NCBI GenBank assembly: GCA_040387475.1
Contig: JAZKDT010000035.1
Span: forward strand, 62,001 to 126,000
Direction: 5' to 3'
DNA: 64,000 nt
Source: UBA4416 sp040387475
GTDB taxonomy: Bacteria > Bacteroidota > Bacteroidia > B-17B0 > Aurantibacillaceae
Shown here: positions 1 to 9,617 of the stretch, piece after piece
Layout of the letters: each line of letters begins with the position of its first letter
How positions within the stretch are numbered: the stretch's first letter is position 1
Position numbers and translations under genes: made by a program
The notes under the pieces: model-generated
Seen by the model: the letters and a program-made list of their open reading frames with translations, nothing else
The model's database searches: none
What the model was told of the DNA's origin: nothing

Positions 1-63
1 TAATGGAAAGTGGATATATTCCCGTCTTCCAATGATCTTTACTTTATATTTTTTTGGCTGCAT
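1..63 (-). CDS. N-terminal end of a probable ATP-dependent zinc protease (RimB-like), cut by the window edge
   Basis: An ATG at 63 opens a frame that stays open for all 21 codons to the left edge. The peptide contains KVKIIGRREYIHFP. The IGRRE-Y-x-x-FP start resembles the first residues of the RimB / ATP-dependent zinc protease family (retropepsin-like fold), which normally continues to a K-x-DTGA motif lying outside this window. The gene is followed on the same strand only by the edge, and it begins about 57 bases after the stop of the 986-residue gene upstream. The identification rests on a short stretch and is tentative; that a gene starts here is more secure than its function. Confidence 0.45.
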   Translation of the reverse strand, partial: MQPKKYKVKIIGRREYIHFPL

Positions 64-119
64 ATAATACTATACCAAATTAATTAATTTACTGATAAAC
101 AAAAATTATTTAACAGGCA

Positions 120-3080
120 TTACTCTAAAAAATAAATATCCTCAAACGGGGAATTGATAGGAGAACCTAAGTTAACCGGCGGAGACCATGCTTCCGCTTT
201 TTCGTCCCATACACTTTTAAAGATGTCGTAATCACCCATATTTTCATAACCTTTCGAGGAAAAGTAAAGCGTTTTGCCATCTTTGGAAAGGGAAGGATAC
301 TCTTCGTCAAGGTTACTGTTGATAGCCGTCATATTTTGAGGAAGGGGCGCCCATTTGCCGTTGGCCAGTTTCTTCAACATATAAATATCTTTACCTTTTG
401 TTTCATCTTCGCCGTAACTCGAAAACAGGATGGTGTTTTTATCGGGGGCGAGGTACAATAATGATTTAAAATTTTTTTTGATATCAACCGGTGATCTCAT
501 ATCATCGGTGATCACTAATATTTTTGCGCCCGACTCAATTTGCAGCAATGAATTTTGAATGGCATTTTGCTCAATATGCTTGCGACCGTATACTTCCAGA
601 ACCAAAGGGTTATTCACAAGCTTAATACCATTTTGGCAGTATATCATTTCCTGTTCTATTTTATTGCCCGTCATATCTTCGGGTTTGCAAACAGTCATAT
701 ATTTTTTGTAGTAATTAAGAGCAGTAGCAAAGCGATAACTCATTTGATTTGATTTAGCCAGGTAATAGTATACATCAACCGGCACTGTTTTTTGTGATTC
801 GCATGATTCGAAAGCTAAGATACAATTGGTTTTATCTTTTTTAGTTTTAAATAAACATAGGCCATAACGGTAAGCATCCATGGGAGACAGGTCGATGAAT
901 AAATCGAGGTTATGATAGATCAGGGCCGCTTCCTGGTAAACATGTTGATTATAGAGTTGCAGCGCCAGCGCCAGGTCTTCCTGATCCTTCGCCATCTCTT
1001 CGGCCGTGCGTTTGGGCTTTTTCGACTTCACTGCTTTTTGTTCAGAAGCAGCTTTATCTTTGGTTACAGCGGCTAACGTAGGTTTAGGCGCCGCATCAAA
1101 AGATATTTTGGCAGCTTCGGCTTCAGTAAAGTAGTTCGACACTTTGAGCGTTTTTTGAGTGCCAACTGTTTGTAATTTGAGCGTTTGTTTTAATTCGAAT
1201 TCCCCTTTTTTATCCGGAACTTCAAAGGAGCCAGGTTGGCCCGAATAGCTTTCCGATTCAACCGACATGTCATATTTGTTGCCGGGAACCAATACCATTA
1301 AATACTGACCGGTAGCAGGGTTTGTTTTGTAAACACCGGCAATTTCGCCTGTGTTGGAATTATACACTGTAATATAAGCGTCTTTTTTAACAGCCGTGTC
1401 GGCAGCACTAAATTGCCCTTTGATGATAGAACTGGCTAACTCCTGCTGGGGTAATTTAACCTGTATGTATTCGTAGCTGTTATTTTTTCGGTTGGTGCAA
1501 TACGAAGCCGTTTGGTTAGATTCATCCGGTATAAATAAAAAATCATCATAAGTTGAATTAATGGGATAACCGAGGTTTACCGGTTTTGACCACGAAGAGA
1601 GAGAATCTTTGCGCGTACATTTAAAAATATCATAACCACCCATGCTGTTATGTCCTTTAGAAGAAAAATACAACGTATTGCCATCTTTTGCCAGGTAGGG
1701 ATAATTTTCATCATACGGACTGTTGATTTCAGGGCCAATACCAATGTACTGGCTTGGGCTCATGGTGCCGTTAGGCAGCATATTATTTTTATAAAGGTCG
1801 GTGTGATTTTGTTCTTTTTCGCCGTAGCTGGCGTGATAATATTCGCGAGGGTTGGTGCTGCATAATAAAAAAGACGCTTGCTTTTTCTTATCAATAGACG
1901 ATGCAAAAAAATCGGGTTTAGGTTTTACTTTTTCATTAATAAGATCAGGATTATAACTTGCCAGCATAGTTTCTAATTGTATAGGCGTACGCTTTACAAC
2001 TTCTATATTTACCTGGTCATTCATGAGCATGCTGCCACTAATGCAGTTTTTGATATACAGCGGACCATAATTACCTTCAAAATCGTAAGGTTTTACGCGC
2101 CCCTTATACTGTTCAAAAGCTTTGATGGCATCGCCAAATAAGTAGGATAGGTGATATGCTTTTCCTAAATAGTAATATACATCGGGCGGAATTTCTTTAA
2201 TGCCAGTGGCTATTAATAAAGCATTAATAACCTTGGCTTTGTTTTTATCCAGCTTAAATAAGCAGATGCCATAATAGTAATTCACAAAAGGATCGCCCGG
2301 ATCATTTTTTAATAAATTGCCATATAGTGATAAGGCTTTTTCAAAATCATTGGCTTTAAAAGCAGCCAGCGCTTCTTCCGGCTTCTTCTTTTCCTCTTCC
2401 TGTTGTTTTTTTACAAGTTCATCAATATTGGAATACAGTTTGCCGTTTTTATCCACCTGTTTGGTGAGTTCATCATTTATAGGCGCATCATGTAATTTGG
2501 CAGTATCAATAACCGATTTCAGGTAAAATACTTTTTCATTCTCATCAGCAAAAAAACTGCTGATCATCACTACGGGTTTTTGTTTTTCATTCAGCTTTAC
2601 CGTAATATCCTGGTGGCAGATCTCGTAATCTATTTTTAAGGGGATCTCTACAATTTCCTGCGTGGTACCATAACCTGAAGCTTCTACTTTGAACAGGTAT
2701 TTTACGTTAGGAACCAGGATCAATAAATAATTACCTGTATACTGGCTTGTATTATAAATTCCAACCAGTTCATTGTTAGAAGCATTGTAAACGCTGATCT
2801 TTGCTTTTTTTTCGTTGGTATTGCCTACGATCTCAAAATGACCACGGATAACAATTAAAGCCGGCGCCGTATTTCCTGGTGTTACTTTAAATACATCCAA
2901 CTTATCGTCGTCGCTTAAGCGGTTGGAAATAAAGTAAATGAATTTGCGGCTTCGTTTGGCATTTGGATCTTCTTTTACTTCGGTAGGTTTGGGCGCGAGG
3001 CTGTCTTTTTGCGCTGATAAGCCTGTAAGCACCAGTTGAAACAGTGTTAACAGGGTAAGTTTTAAAAACAGAGGTCTCAT
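120..3080 (-). CDS. Secreted TPR and PD40 beta-propeller envelope protein with internal duplication
   Basis: A 986-residue protein with a signal peptide (residues 1-23, ending LSAQ). It is built from two copies of the same module. Each has a carboxypeptidase-regulatory-like beta domain (about 77-165 and 553-640, sharing the pattern YN-x-GxY-x-LVPxxKY), a TPR-like segment (about 235-345 and 700-820, both with VYYYL) and a PD40/WD40-like block (about 400-520 and 865-986, both with TLYFSSKG and GDYDIFK or GGYDIFK). This resembles OmpA-associated PD40/TPR proteins such as PorE of the T9SS, but no OmpA domain is present at the C-terminus. It probably acts in the periplasm or at the outer membrane. 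The precise role is unknown. Confidence 0.75.
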   Translation of the reverse strand: MRPLFLKLTLLTLFQLVLTGLSAQKDSLAPKPTEVKEDPNAKRSRKFIYFISNRLSDDDKLDVFKVTPGNTAPALIVIRGHFEIVGNTNEKKAKISVYNASNNELVGIYNTSQYTGNYLLILVPNVKYLFKVEASGYGTTQEIVEIPLKIDYEICHQDITVKLNEKQKPVVMISSFFADENEKVFYLKSVIDTAKLHDAPINDELTKQVDKNGKLYSNIDELVKKQQEEEKKKPEEALAAFKANDFEKALSLYGNLLKNDPGDPFVNYYYGICLFKLDKNKAKVINALLIATGIKEIPPDVYYYLGKAYHLSYLFGDAIKAFEQYKGRVKPYDFEGNYGPLYIKNCISGSMLMNDQVNIEVVKRTPIQLETMLASYNPDLINEKVKPKPDFFASSIDKKKQASFLLCSTNPREYYHASYGEKEQNHTDLYKNNMLPNGTMSPSQYIGIGPEINSPYDENYPYLAKDGNTLYFSSKGHNSMGGYDIFKCTRKDSLSSWSKPVNLGYPINSTYDDFLFIPDESNQTASYCTNRKNNSYEYIQVKLPQQELASSIIKGQFSAADTAVKKDAYITVYNSNTGEIAGVYKTNPATGQYLMVLVPGNKYDMSVESESYSGQPGSFEVPDKKGEFELKQTLKLQTVGTQKTLKVSNYFTEAEAAKISFDAAPKPTLAAVTKDKAASEQKAVKSKKPKRTAEEMAKDQEDLALALQLYNQHVYQEAALIYHNLDLFIDLSPMDAYRYGLCLFKTKKDKTNCILAFESCESQKTVPVDVYYYLAKSNQMSYRFATALNYYKKYMTVCKPEDMTGNKIEQEMIYCQNGIKLVNNPLVLEVYGRKHIEQNAIQNSLLQIESGAKILVITDDMRSPVDIKKNFKSLLYLAPDKNTILFSSYGEDETKGKDIYMLKKLANGKWAPLPQNMTAINSNLDEEYPSLSKDGKTLYFSSKGYENMGDYDIFKSVWDEKAEAWSPPVNLGSPINSPFEDIYFLE

Positions 3081-3199
3081 AGTGGAATTAGGAAACCTAA
3101 TTTAGAAAAAAAATCCAATATCCAAACACTTAATTTTAAACAAAAGAAGCCGTTATCAACGATTTACCCAACCACCCGATCCATTCTTTATTACAAAAA

Positions 3200-3281
3200 G
3201 GAACACCGAAAAAACAGATTAAACGAATCTGCACCAATTTTTATTAGTGTGCATCTGCAAAATCTGTTTGTTCCGTGTTCC
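3200..3281. repeat. Imperfect 82-bp palindrome between two minus-strand genes
   Basis: The left end GGAACACCGAAAAAACAGAT and the right end, read on the other strand, GGAACACGGAACAAACAGAT match at most positions, and the arms continue inward through ATCTGCA-type sequence. It sits just after the stop of the S74/T9SS gene and before the 986-residue gene. It could act as a terminator hairpin, but it has the look of a dispersed palindromic repeat. Confidence 0.5.
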
Positions 3282-3306
3282 AATTAATGGAAGCTTAAAT
3301 AAAAAA

Positions 3307-6178
3307 TTACTCTCTCACCATTTTTTTACTGTCAATTACTTTACCATCGGCAACTAAGCTATAGTTGTATAGGCCCGATGAAAGATCGGATGCAAACACA
3401 TTCACTTTACCTTTGCCGCGTGTTTTAATATCAACGGTTTGGATAACCTGACCGTTAGTATTAAAGAAAATTAACTGCGCTTTACCAACAGATGCCGGTA
3501 CGTTAAAAGTAATAGTGGTTTGCTCGGCAAAAGGGTTTGGTACATTTTGGTTTAAAACGATCGCATCCTTATCGCTTAATTCAATATCCACTTGATTAAG
3601 TGTAGTTTGAGTTGCGTTATTAGTTGTACGGGTGTTAGCATTGGAACAACATTGCGTGATTGCATTTTCCAGAGCTGTTAAGCGTGCGTCCTGAATACTG
3701 TCTTTTGAATTAAGAGCATTAGTCAAGCTATCGATTTTTTCCTGTTGGGATTTAATGGCAGCAGCTTGTACAGCGATCAAGCCGTTATAGTTTAATGATT
3801 TCAACGCATACGATGGCGTAATAATATTACCTGCAGAGTCAGTTTTTGCTGCAATATGTGTAGTTGTTACCAGTTCCGGCAATATAAGTTCTACATCCTG
3901 TGCAATGAAACCATATTGTTTTTTACCGGATAAATTAGATGCTTTGTAACTAGTAGTATCAAAATAGAATGTACGGGGTTTCAGATTTCTTATTATCATA
4001 TCTATATTTGGGATACTATCTATGTTTGTTTTAATCGAAGCGTCTGACGGGCCATATGACGTTCCCGCAAAATATATATCTCCATCTATAAAAGCGGCAA
4101 AATCACTTACACCTCCATTTTGTGGTGCTATGCAACGCATACCAATATTTTGTTGTAACGCTCCGGAAGCATCAAAAATCCCTCCTGTACAGGTGGAATT
4201 TGGATTACCAATATTATCTGCTGCTACCCCCTGAACTCCAATATTTGTGACGCCATTAGCAGCGTTAGCAAACACACCTTCATTATTGGTGTTGATATTG
4301 GGAGATGTAAAAGCGGCAATTTGCTCCAATCTTATTCCTACATTTCTGGACGCGTTGAAAGATCTACCATAAAAAGCATAATTTTCCCTGTTTGAACCGT
4401 TTGTTTCAGCGTATACTCCGGTAGCTCCTCCTACGTAATTGATATTAAGAGCTACATCACGCTGTTCAACAATAGAGGCATTTATAAGTGGTGAAGTATT
4501 GGTTGTACGTTTAGAAACCACATGAAATTTGGCACCGGGTGTACAGGTAGTGCCAATTCCTACGCGGTTAACGCCATTATTGAGAATAGCAGCTGTAGGA
4601 TCTGAAAACACATAATTGAAATTTGCAAAAGGGATTTCCCAGTTATTTGGCAGAGGATTTTGGACAGCTGCACCGCACACATTGCCTAACGCCGGTGCGG
4701 GATTGGGAATGGCAACCATTACGATAACGCCTGCCGAATCAACCGAGAGGACCTGGTTACTGTTAACACCATTAGTGCCGTTGGCTAATGGTGTTTTGGC
4801 GGATGTTAGATATGTCAATCGCACCCCGCTTGCGCCATTGGTAGCTATTACGCTGCCATAGGGATCAATTGCTGAAGCCGAAATTTCGAGCCTGTTTCGT
4901 GGAGCTGATGCTGTTGTAGATAGATTGGTTCCAATACGTGTTTGACCGTTAGCCGACATTTGCATTTTTATAACGGCCCCATTTTGCCAGCTAAACGCCA
5001 TCCGGTTATTGATCTCTGCTAGATCCTGTACACCGTTGTTATTAAAAATCCAGTCTTTACCAACAATAAACCGGTGTACCGGCCACGGGTTGGCGGCCGA
5101 CGGGCTAACGTCCTGCGCGGTTACGATAGCGCCTAAGGTTTGTACTGCCGGTAAATTTAACGAGGCATCTAAATTTCCAAAAAACGTAGGCGAAAGCGCG
5201 TTATTTGCTGTAACCGCATTGCACAAACCCATTTTACTATTGGGAACATCACTGCTGGTAAATCCTACAAACAACTCACCATCACATTTAGCGGGAGTGA
5301 TACCATCGATATGAAAAATAGGGTTGGGATTATTCAACCCTAAATAACCATCGGTACTGGTGTTTCCACAGGTGTTACCGGTTACAACATTGTTTTGGAT
5401 CCTAAGCCATTCTCTAATGGTTCCGGTTCTTACATCCGGCGAAAGCCAGCGCATTTCCCTGGCTTCAAATTGTGTATGGTTTACAACGCGATTGCTATTA
5501 TTTACTCCCACAGCATAACCATCATTAGTAGAAACGCCGGTAGCAGTATTTTGATAACGGGTTTGTACCGAGCCTGTAACTGCTACCTCGTATAAATGTA
5601 ACCTATCTACCGGAGTAAAGATTAGCGGCAAATCGTTGCTAATAGCTAAACGACCGGTGCCTTGCCCAACGCCTCCATCATACAATCTCATGCGGCCTAG
5701 TAAACCCCCGCCCCGGTTATACCAACTGAAATTTTGGCCCAACTCATTGTTTATAAAAAAGGCATCTCCTGCGGGCGATATTCCTATCTCTAAACCATCA
5801 GTGGCGCCCGTACCAATAGTTGTGTTATTAAATAATAAATTTACCACGCCCCCCGTTTGCATTAAATGTAACCTGGCCTGTGGTGTAAAGGTACCGGGCA
5901 GGTTATTACTCATAGCAACCCGGCCATCGGCATTGCCCGTACCGCCCGCAAATACCGCCATCCTAAAAGCGTTATTGGCTGTTACCCAAATTGGGCTGTT
6001 CCATAAGGTGCCGAAGATGTTGTTTCCCGCTCCATTAGGAAGATTACCCCCCCCTAGCCCAAAATGTTGAGGCATTGACGCCGAAGCCATTTACACCAAA
6101 GCCAGTTGGAGCTTGTTGAGCAATTGATACCGTTACTCCAAATATGGTAGCAACCAATAGATTATTTTTTAGTTTCAT
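3307..6178 (-). CDS. T9SS-exported protein with endosialidase-chaperone (S74) domain; apparent frameshift in a G8 tract
   Basis: The uninterrupted frame (6090 to 3307, 927 residues) begins without a signal peptide. The natural start is the ATG at 6178, which encodes a signal peptide (MKLKNNLLVATIFGVTVSIA, then QQAP) in another frame. The two frames meet at eight G residues (C8 at 6047-6054 on the plus strand). Deleting one G fuses them into about 956 residues reading ASTFWARGGNLPNGAGN. Visible parts are repeated tail-fibre-like segments, a peptidase S74 intramolecular chaperone domain near residue 680 of the short frame (SDASIKTNI, then KQYGFIAQDVE), a short coiled coil, and a type A T9SS sorting domain (VPNPFAEQTTITF to KKMVRE). 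It is probably an outer-surface protein. The shift is either a sequencing error or phase variation. Confidence 0.75.
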
Positions 6179-6193
6179 AATTAATAAGATGTT

Positions 6194-7198
6194 TTATCTT
6201 ACTAATTGAATAAAGCCTTTGTATGTTTTTTCTTTTGCTTGTAGCATGTAAAAATAAGTTCCATCAACACAAGACTCTCCACTCGTCGTTCTACCATCCC
6301 AGGAATGATTTGGTTTATTGGTTTCAAATACCAAATTGCCCCAGCGGTTATAAATAGAAGTTTTTATTATTTCGCTACAAGTTTTAAAACGCAATACGTC
6401 GTTCGCGCTATCATTATTAGGTGTAAATACATTAGGAAATATCTTTACACATTCAATTACTTTTGATGTATCTATTTGTGTAATATTAGTTAAAGCGACA
6501 TCATCTATATAATAATAGATACTCGCAAAATATTGCCCGTCGGATAATTTAACTAATGCAGTATCATAGGATAAACTATCTGCAAAATGACCAATAGTGA
6601 TATAACGTTCATTGCCTTGTGCAACAAATGTCCCACTAATAAGCGACCAGTTTAAACTATCTTGTCTGCAGACTGTATCTTTAATCTGGGCAGGTAAATT
6701 TAACGGACTTGAACTATTTAATTGCAATGGCCTATTATTGGTTACATACGCGCCAATGTTTTTACAGCATAACCCGGATTGGTTTTCTGCCCATGAAACA
6801 TAAAAGCTCACACTGTAAGTATTATTGGCAATAAGTGATGAAGTTAAACTGTCTTGTATGTACTCCCACCAATGATAACCGGATTGTAAAATCTCTACGC
6901 CATATGCATGGAATCCACAATACCCGTTGCCACTTTTTGCCCATTGGTAACCAAAGTAATTATTAGGGATACCCACATATAAAGCGGCGCAAAAATTAAA
7001 GTAGTCACTTGTGCCATGTGTTGGAGCACTCCACCCTAAACATTTTGTGATTTCTTGAGGGTTCTGCAGAGGAGTGGTTAAGACGTTCGGACAGCTACTA
7101 TATAATTCAAAATCCCCATTATAAACAAGGTTGGTCTGTGTTTTTGCTTCACAGCAAAACATTAGTATAAAAAGAAAAATATAAAAGGATTTATTCAA
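6194..7198 (-). CDS. Secreted protein with type B T9SS sorting domain (gliding-motility CHU_C type)
   Basis: A 334-residue protein. It starts at TTG (7196-7198), because the only nearby in-frame ATG lies inside the signal peptide hydrophobic core (FLFILMFCC). The N-terminal half opens LVYNGDFELYSSCP, a pattern common in Bacteroidota surface proteins with a jelly-roll-like domain. The C-terminal about 85 residues carry the type B sorting signature FPNVFTPNNDSANDVL, then IYNRWGNLVFE, WDGRT and DGTYFYML, ending KGFIQLVR. It should be exported through the T9SS and left on the surface or released. The substrate or binding partner is unknown. The next gene downstream is another T9SS client, 15 bases away. 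Confidence 0.8.
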   Translation of the reverse strand: MNKSFYIFLFILMFCCEAKTQTNLVYNGDFELYSSCPNVLTTPLQNPQEITKCLGWSAPTHGTSDYFNFCAALYVGIPNNYFGYQWAKSGNGYCGFHAYGVEILQSGYHWWEYIQDSLTSSLIANNTYSVSFYVSWAENQSGLCCKNIGAYVTNNRPLQLNSSSPLNLPAQIKDTVCRQDSLNWSLISGTFVAQGNERYITIGHFADSLSYDTALVKLSDGQYFASIYYYIDDVALTNITQIDTSKVIECVKIFPNVFTPNNDSANDVLRFKTCSEIIKTSIYNRWGNLVFETNKPNHSWDGRTTSGESCVDGTYFYMLQAKEKTYKGFIQLVR

Positions 7199-7652
7199 CT
7201 AATAAGATCATTTAAATTTTAAAATATTGTTTTGGTACAGCTGCTTAAACTTAAGCTGCAAAACCTTATACTAATTTACAATATTTTGTAATAGTATAAA
7301 AAGGGTCTTTTTTTGTTTCGCTGCTAACAGTTGTTTGTCTATAAATGCTAACAGCTTTTGTTTTTTTAACAGGTAGTCACAAACTTACTTTGTACCTTTG
7401 AGGCGGTGAGGGTTCGCAAAATTTTCACTACAAAGGGAGGTTGTTTTAAACAATGTTTTTAGCGGCCTCCTTTCTTTTTTAAATGTGTTTCTTAAAAGAT
7501 CTTTGACTAGTGTAAATAATTAAATGAAGGTTTACCTACCAGTCATGTTCTTTTTAGCACAAAAGCAAAAAATTTAGGTAAAACTAAGCTGTTGTACTGT
7601 AATATTTTGGATAAATCTTACACATGTAAGATTTACTGAATGGTGATAAATG
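7199..7652. other. 454-base intergenic region with a candidate small RNA and a palindrome
   Basis: No coding sequence is seen on either strand. It holds a plus-strand -7-like box and terminator (7393-7480, listed separately) and a perfect inverted repeat with 10-bp arms TAAATCTTAC/GTAAGATTTA and a 4-base loop at 7612-7635. The palindrome lies just after the stop of the FAD oxidoreductase gene but has no T-run on that strand. Confidence 0.6.
7393..7480 (+). ncRNA. Candidate small RNA: -7-like box followed by an intrinsic terminator
   Basis: TACCTTTG at 7393-7400 fits the Bacteroidota -7 consensus TAnnTTTG, although no TTTG -33 box is seen at the usual distance. About 30 bases later a hairpin (AAAGGGAGG at 7432-7440 with GCCTCCTTT at 7465-7473) runs into CTTTTTT. 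No open reading frame lies between. A transcript from about 7405 would be about 75 nt. No known RNA family is recognised. Confidence 0.4.
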
Positions 7653-8696
7653 TTATTTGAAAAATCTTAGAGAATCAACTTCACTGTCAACCGCCAACGC
7701 CTGCTGTATGTTTGCCAACAATTGTTTTGCAAAAAAGGGCGCCAGCATAACGGCCTTAGTTCCGAAGCCGTTAAACACAAACATATTTTTATGTTGAGGG
7801 TGTGAGCCAACAACGGGTCGCCTGTCTATAACCGCTGGCCGAACACCGGCCTGGTGCGCCACAACAGAGTAGGGAACAGTTATGACCGCATTTAATTTTT
7901 GAAGGAGTTCCTGTTTTGCTTTTTCGGTGGGTAGATCATTTAAGTTTTCCCATTCATAGGTGGCGCCTACTTTATAAACATTATCGCCTAAAGGCAATAT
8001 AAAAAAACCTTTGTTAAAAATATCATGGTTTAGTTGCAAGCCTTCGCAACGAATGGTGAGGATCTCACCTTTGGCTGGTTTCATCGGGATCCAGCTGAAG
8101 TAAGGGTTTTTAGAAATGAGATGTCCCTCGCAAAAAATAAGGTGTTTAGCGGTTATATTTTTATAACTTATTTCTTCTTCCGAGATTTTTAATTGCGTGT
8201 GATCAAAAGTTTCTTCCAGGTAAGTCTGTGTTTCTTTTATATATGTTTTTGTACAATTTAAAAAATGGGCCACCTCTAAATTGCCGGCTTGCAATACTTT
8301 GGAGTAGGAGGCAGCAATATTGTTTTTATCTATCTGCAGATTCTCATACAGGTTGTTATCTAGAAACACATTTCCTTCCGCCGCTTTTTTCAGCCACAGG
8401 CTTTTCTCCTGTTCTTCGGTAAAAGGTTTAATGATAGTGCGGTGGTGAATGAACGTTGTTTGCAGTTGTGTTTGCCAATATTCATAAAAGTTAATGAGTT
8501 CAGGAACCAGTTCATCAGCCAACCAGCTTTTGGTGAGGCGTTTAAATACAATAGGATTCCAGATCCCGGCTGCTATTTTTGAACTCGAAGATAAATCAGG
8601 TTGATCAATCACGCAGACAGTGTAACCCGATTTGATCAGCGTTAAGGCCATCACGGAACCGGCAATGCCCTGGCCAACAATAATAACATCTATCAC
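7653..8696 (-). CDS. FAD-dependent oxidoreductase of the glycine/D-amino-acid oxidase (DAO) family
   Basis: The N-terminal dinucleotide-binding motif V-G-Q-G-I-A-G-S follows a beta strand (IDVIIV), as expected for a DAO-type flavoprotein. The C-terminal motif GVRPAVIDRRPVVG and NGFGTKAVMLAPFFA match the FAD-contacting end of the family. I chose the GTG at 8696, one base after the stop of the upstream gene, because it puts the GxGxxG motif at residues 8-13. An ATG at 8741 would add 15 residues and overlap the upstream gene by 44 bases. The enzyme is probably a cytoplasmic amine or amino-acid oxidoreductase; the substrate cannot be told. It looks translationally coupled to the preceding outer-membrane protein gene. 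Confidence 0.8.
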   Translation of the reverse strand: MIDVIIVGQGIAGSVMALTLIKSGYTVCVIDQPDLSSSSKIAAGIWNPIVFKRLTKSWLADELVPELINFYEYWQTQLQTTFIHHRTIIKPFTEEQEKSLWLKKAAEGNVFLDNNLYENLQIDKNNIAASYSKVLQAGNLEVAHFLNCTKTYIKETQTYLEETFDHTQLKISEEEISYKNITAKHLIFCEGHLISKNPYFSWIPMKPAKGEILTIRCEGLQLNHDIFNKGFFILPLGDNVYKVGATYEWENLNDLPTEKAKQELLQKLNAVITVPYSVVAHQAGVRPAVIDRRPVVGSHPQHKNMFVFNGFGTKAVMLAPFFAKQLLANIQQALAVDSEVDSLRFFK

Positions 8697-8697
8697 A

Positions 8698-9321
8698 CTA
8701 TTTTTTTTTGGCTGGCCCACGGTAACCCGGTTTAATGCCACGGTAGGCGCCTGAGAAGTAAGCGATCAATCTTACACCATATACCATTTGTACCCGGTTA
8801 TAATCGCAAAAAATTTGTCCTCCAAAGCCCACATCATATTTGAATTTAAAAACTGCTTCTACCACGGCATAGCCTCCAACTTCATTATAAACTGTTGCCA
8901 GGTCATAGGTAAGTGAATCGCTGAGCGGCCTTCTAAAATACGACAGGGAAGGCCCAATAAAAGCAGAGAGGTTATATTTAAGCGCTTCTTTTCGCAAACC
9001 ATACCCTAAATGAAAACTGTAATTGTTAGAAGCCGTGAACTCCCGTCCGCTCATAAAACCACCTATTCTTAAATACTGTTCTTTGATATGAAAACTAAAA
9101 TCGGCAGATGTATTTCTTTCGTCTTTAGGCCAACGGGTGTTGTAGTTAGCACCGGCGCCTACTGATAGCCAGTTGTTATAAACCCGGTAACGTTTGCTAT
9201 CGTAAACAATTTCTTTTTTACGGTTAAAGGTGTCTTTCTTGTGAACCGCAGAACTGTCTTTCTGTGCGAAACAGGCGACCCCAAAAAGGGTGCAAAATAC
9301 GAGTATGACTAAGCTTTTCAA
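8698..9321 (-). CDS. Putative outer-membrane beta-barrel protein
   Basis: A 207-residue protein starting at TTG (9319-9321), the only start that keeps the signal peptide KSLVILVFCTLFGVACFAQ. The mature part alternates short amphipathic strands with aromatic girdle residues (for example YLRIGGFMSG, YSFHLGYGL, VMFGV-like VQMVYGVRLIAYFSG). This is typical of small 8-strand beta-barrels in Bacteroidota. It ends in a basic GPAKKK tail, and its stop is one base from the GTG of the FAD oxidoreductase gene. No named family is recognised. Location is inferred as outer membrane; the function is unknown. Confidence 0.6.
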   Translation of the reverse strand: MKSLVILVFCTLFGVACFAQKDSSAVHKKDTFNRKKEIVYDSKRYRVYNNWLSVGAGANYNTRWPKDERNTSADFSFHIKEQYLRIGGFMSGREFTASNNYSFHLGYGLRKEALKYNLSAFIGPSLSYFRRPLSDSLTYDLATVYNEVGGYAVVEAVFKFKYDVGFGGQIFCDYNRVQMVYGVRLIAYFSGAYRGIKPGYRGPAKKK

Positions 9322-9457
9322 CTGCGCTAAGATATAAAAAACAATTTAACTATTTGTTTGTGAACGTACACAATCTCTCGTATACGAAAAACGACATAGC
9401 GTTGTTTAAATTGTGTAGATGGAATTTATTCCTTTAGTAAACAGATAGCAAATGTGA

Positions 9458-9570
9458 GATTGAAAAGATTTGGGCGTGCCGGCGCAAAGTACGGGCGCCG
9501 TCGGGCTGTCACTTCAATCTTTTGCAGGAGGCAGACAAAAGGATTTTCGTTTGCATCCCTCACGCGAGTG
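9458..9570. repeat. Structured dispersed Bacteroidota repeat element (possible RNA)
   Basis: The block contains TTTGGGCGTGCC, then CGGCGC-loop-GCGCCG, CGGGCTGTCACTTCAATCTTT, AAAGGATTTTCGTTTGCATCC and CTCACGCG. The outer pair GATTGAA (9458-9464) and TTCAATC, plus the inner GC-rich hairpin, give a compact fold. From general familiarity, the order GGGCGT, CGGGCT-x-TCC, CAATCTTT, AAAGGATTTCCG, CATCCCT is widespread in intergenic regions of Bacteroidota. I cannot assign a family name. It lies between two minus-strand genes. Confidence 0.5.
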
Positions 9571-9617
9571 TTAAACTCAGTAAAGCTAGTCTCGGGTAAT
9601 AAGAGAAGTAACTAAAG

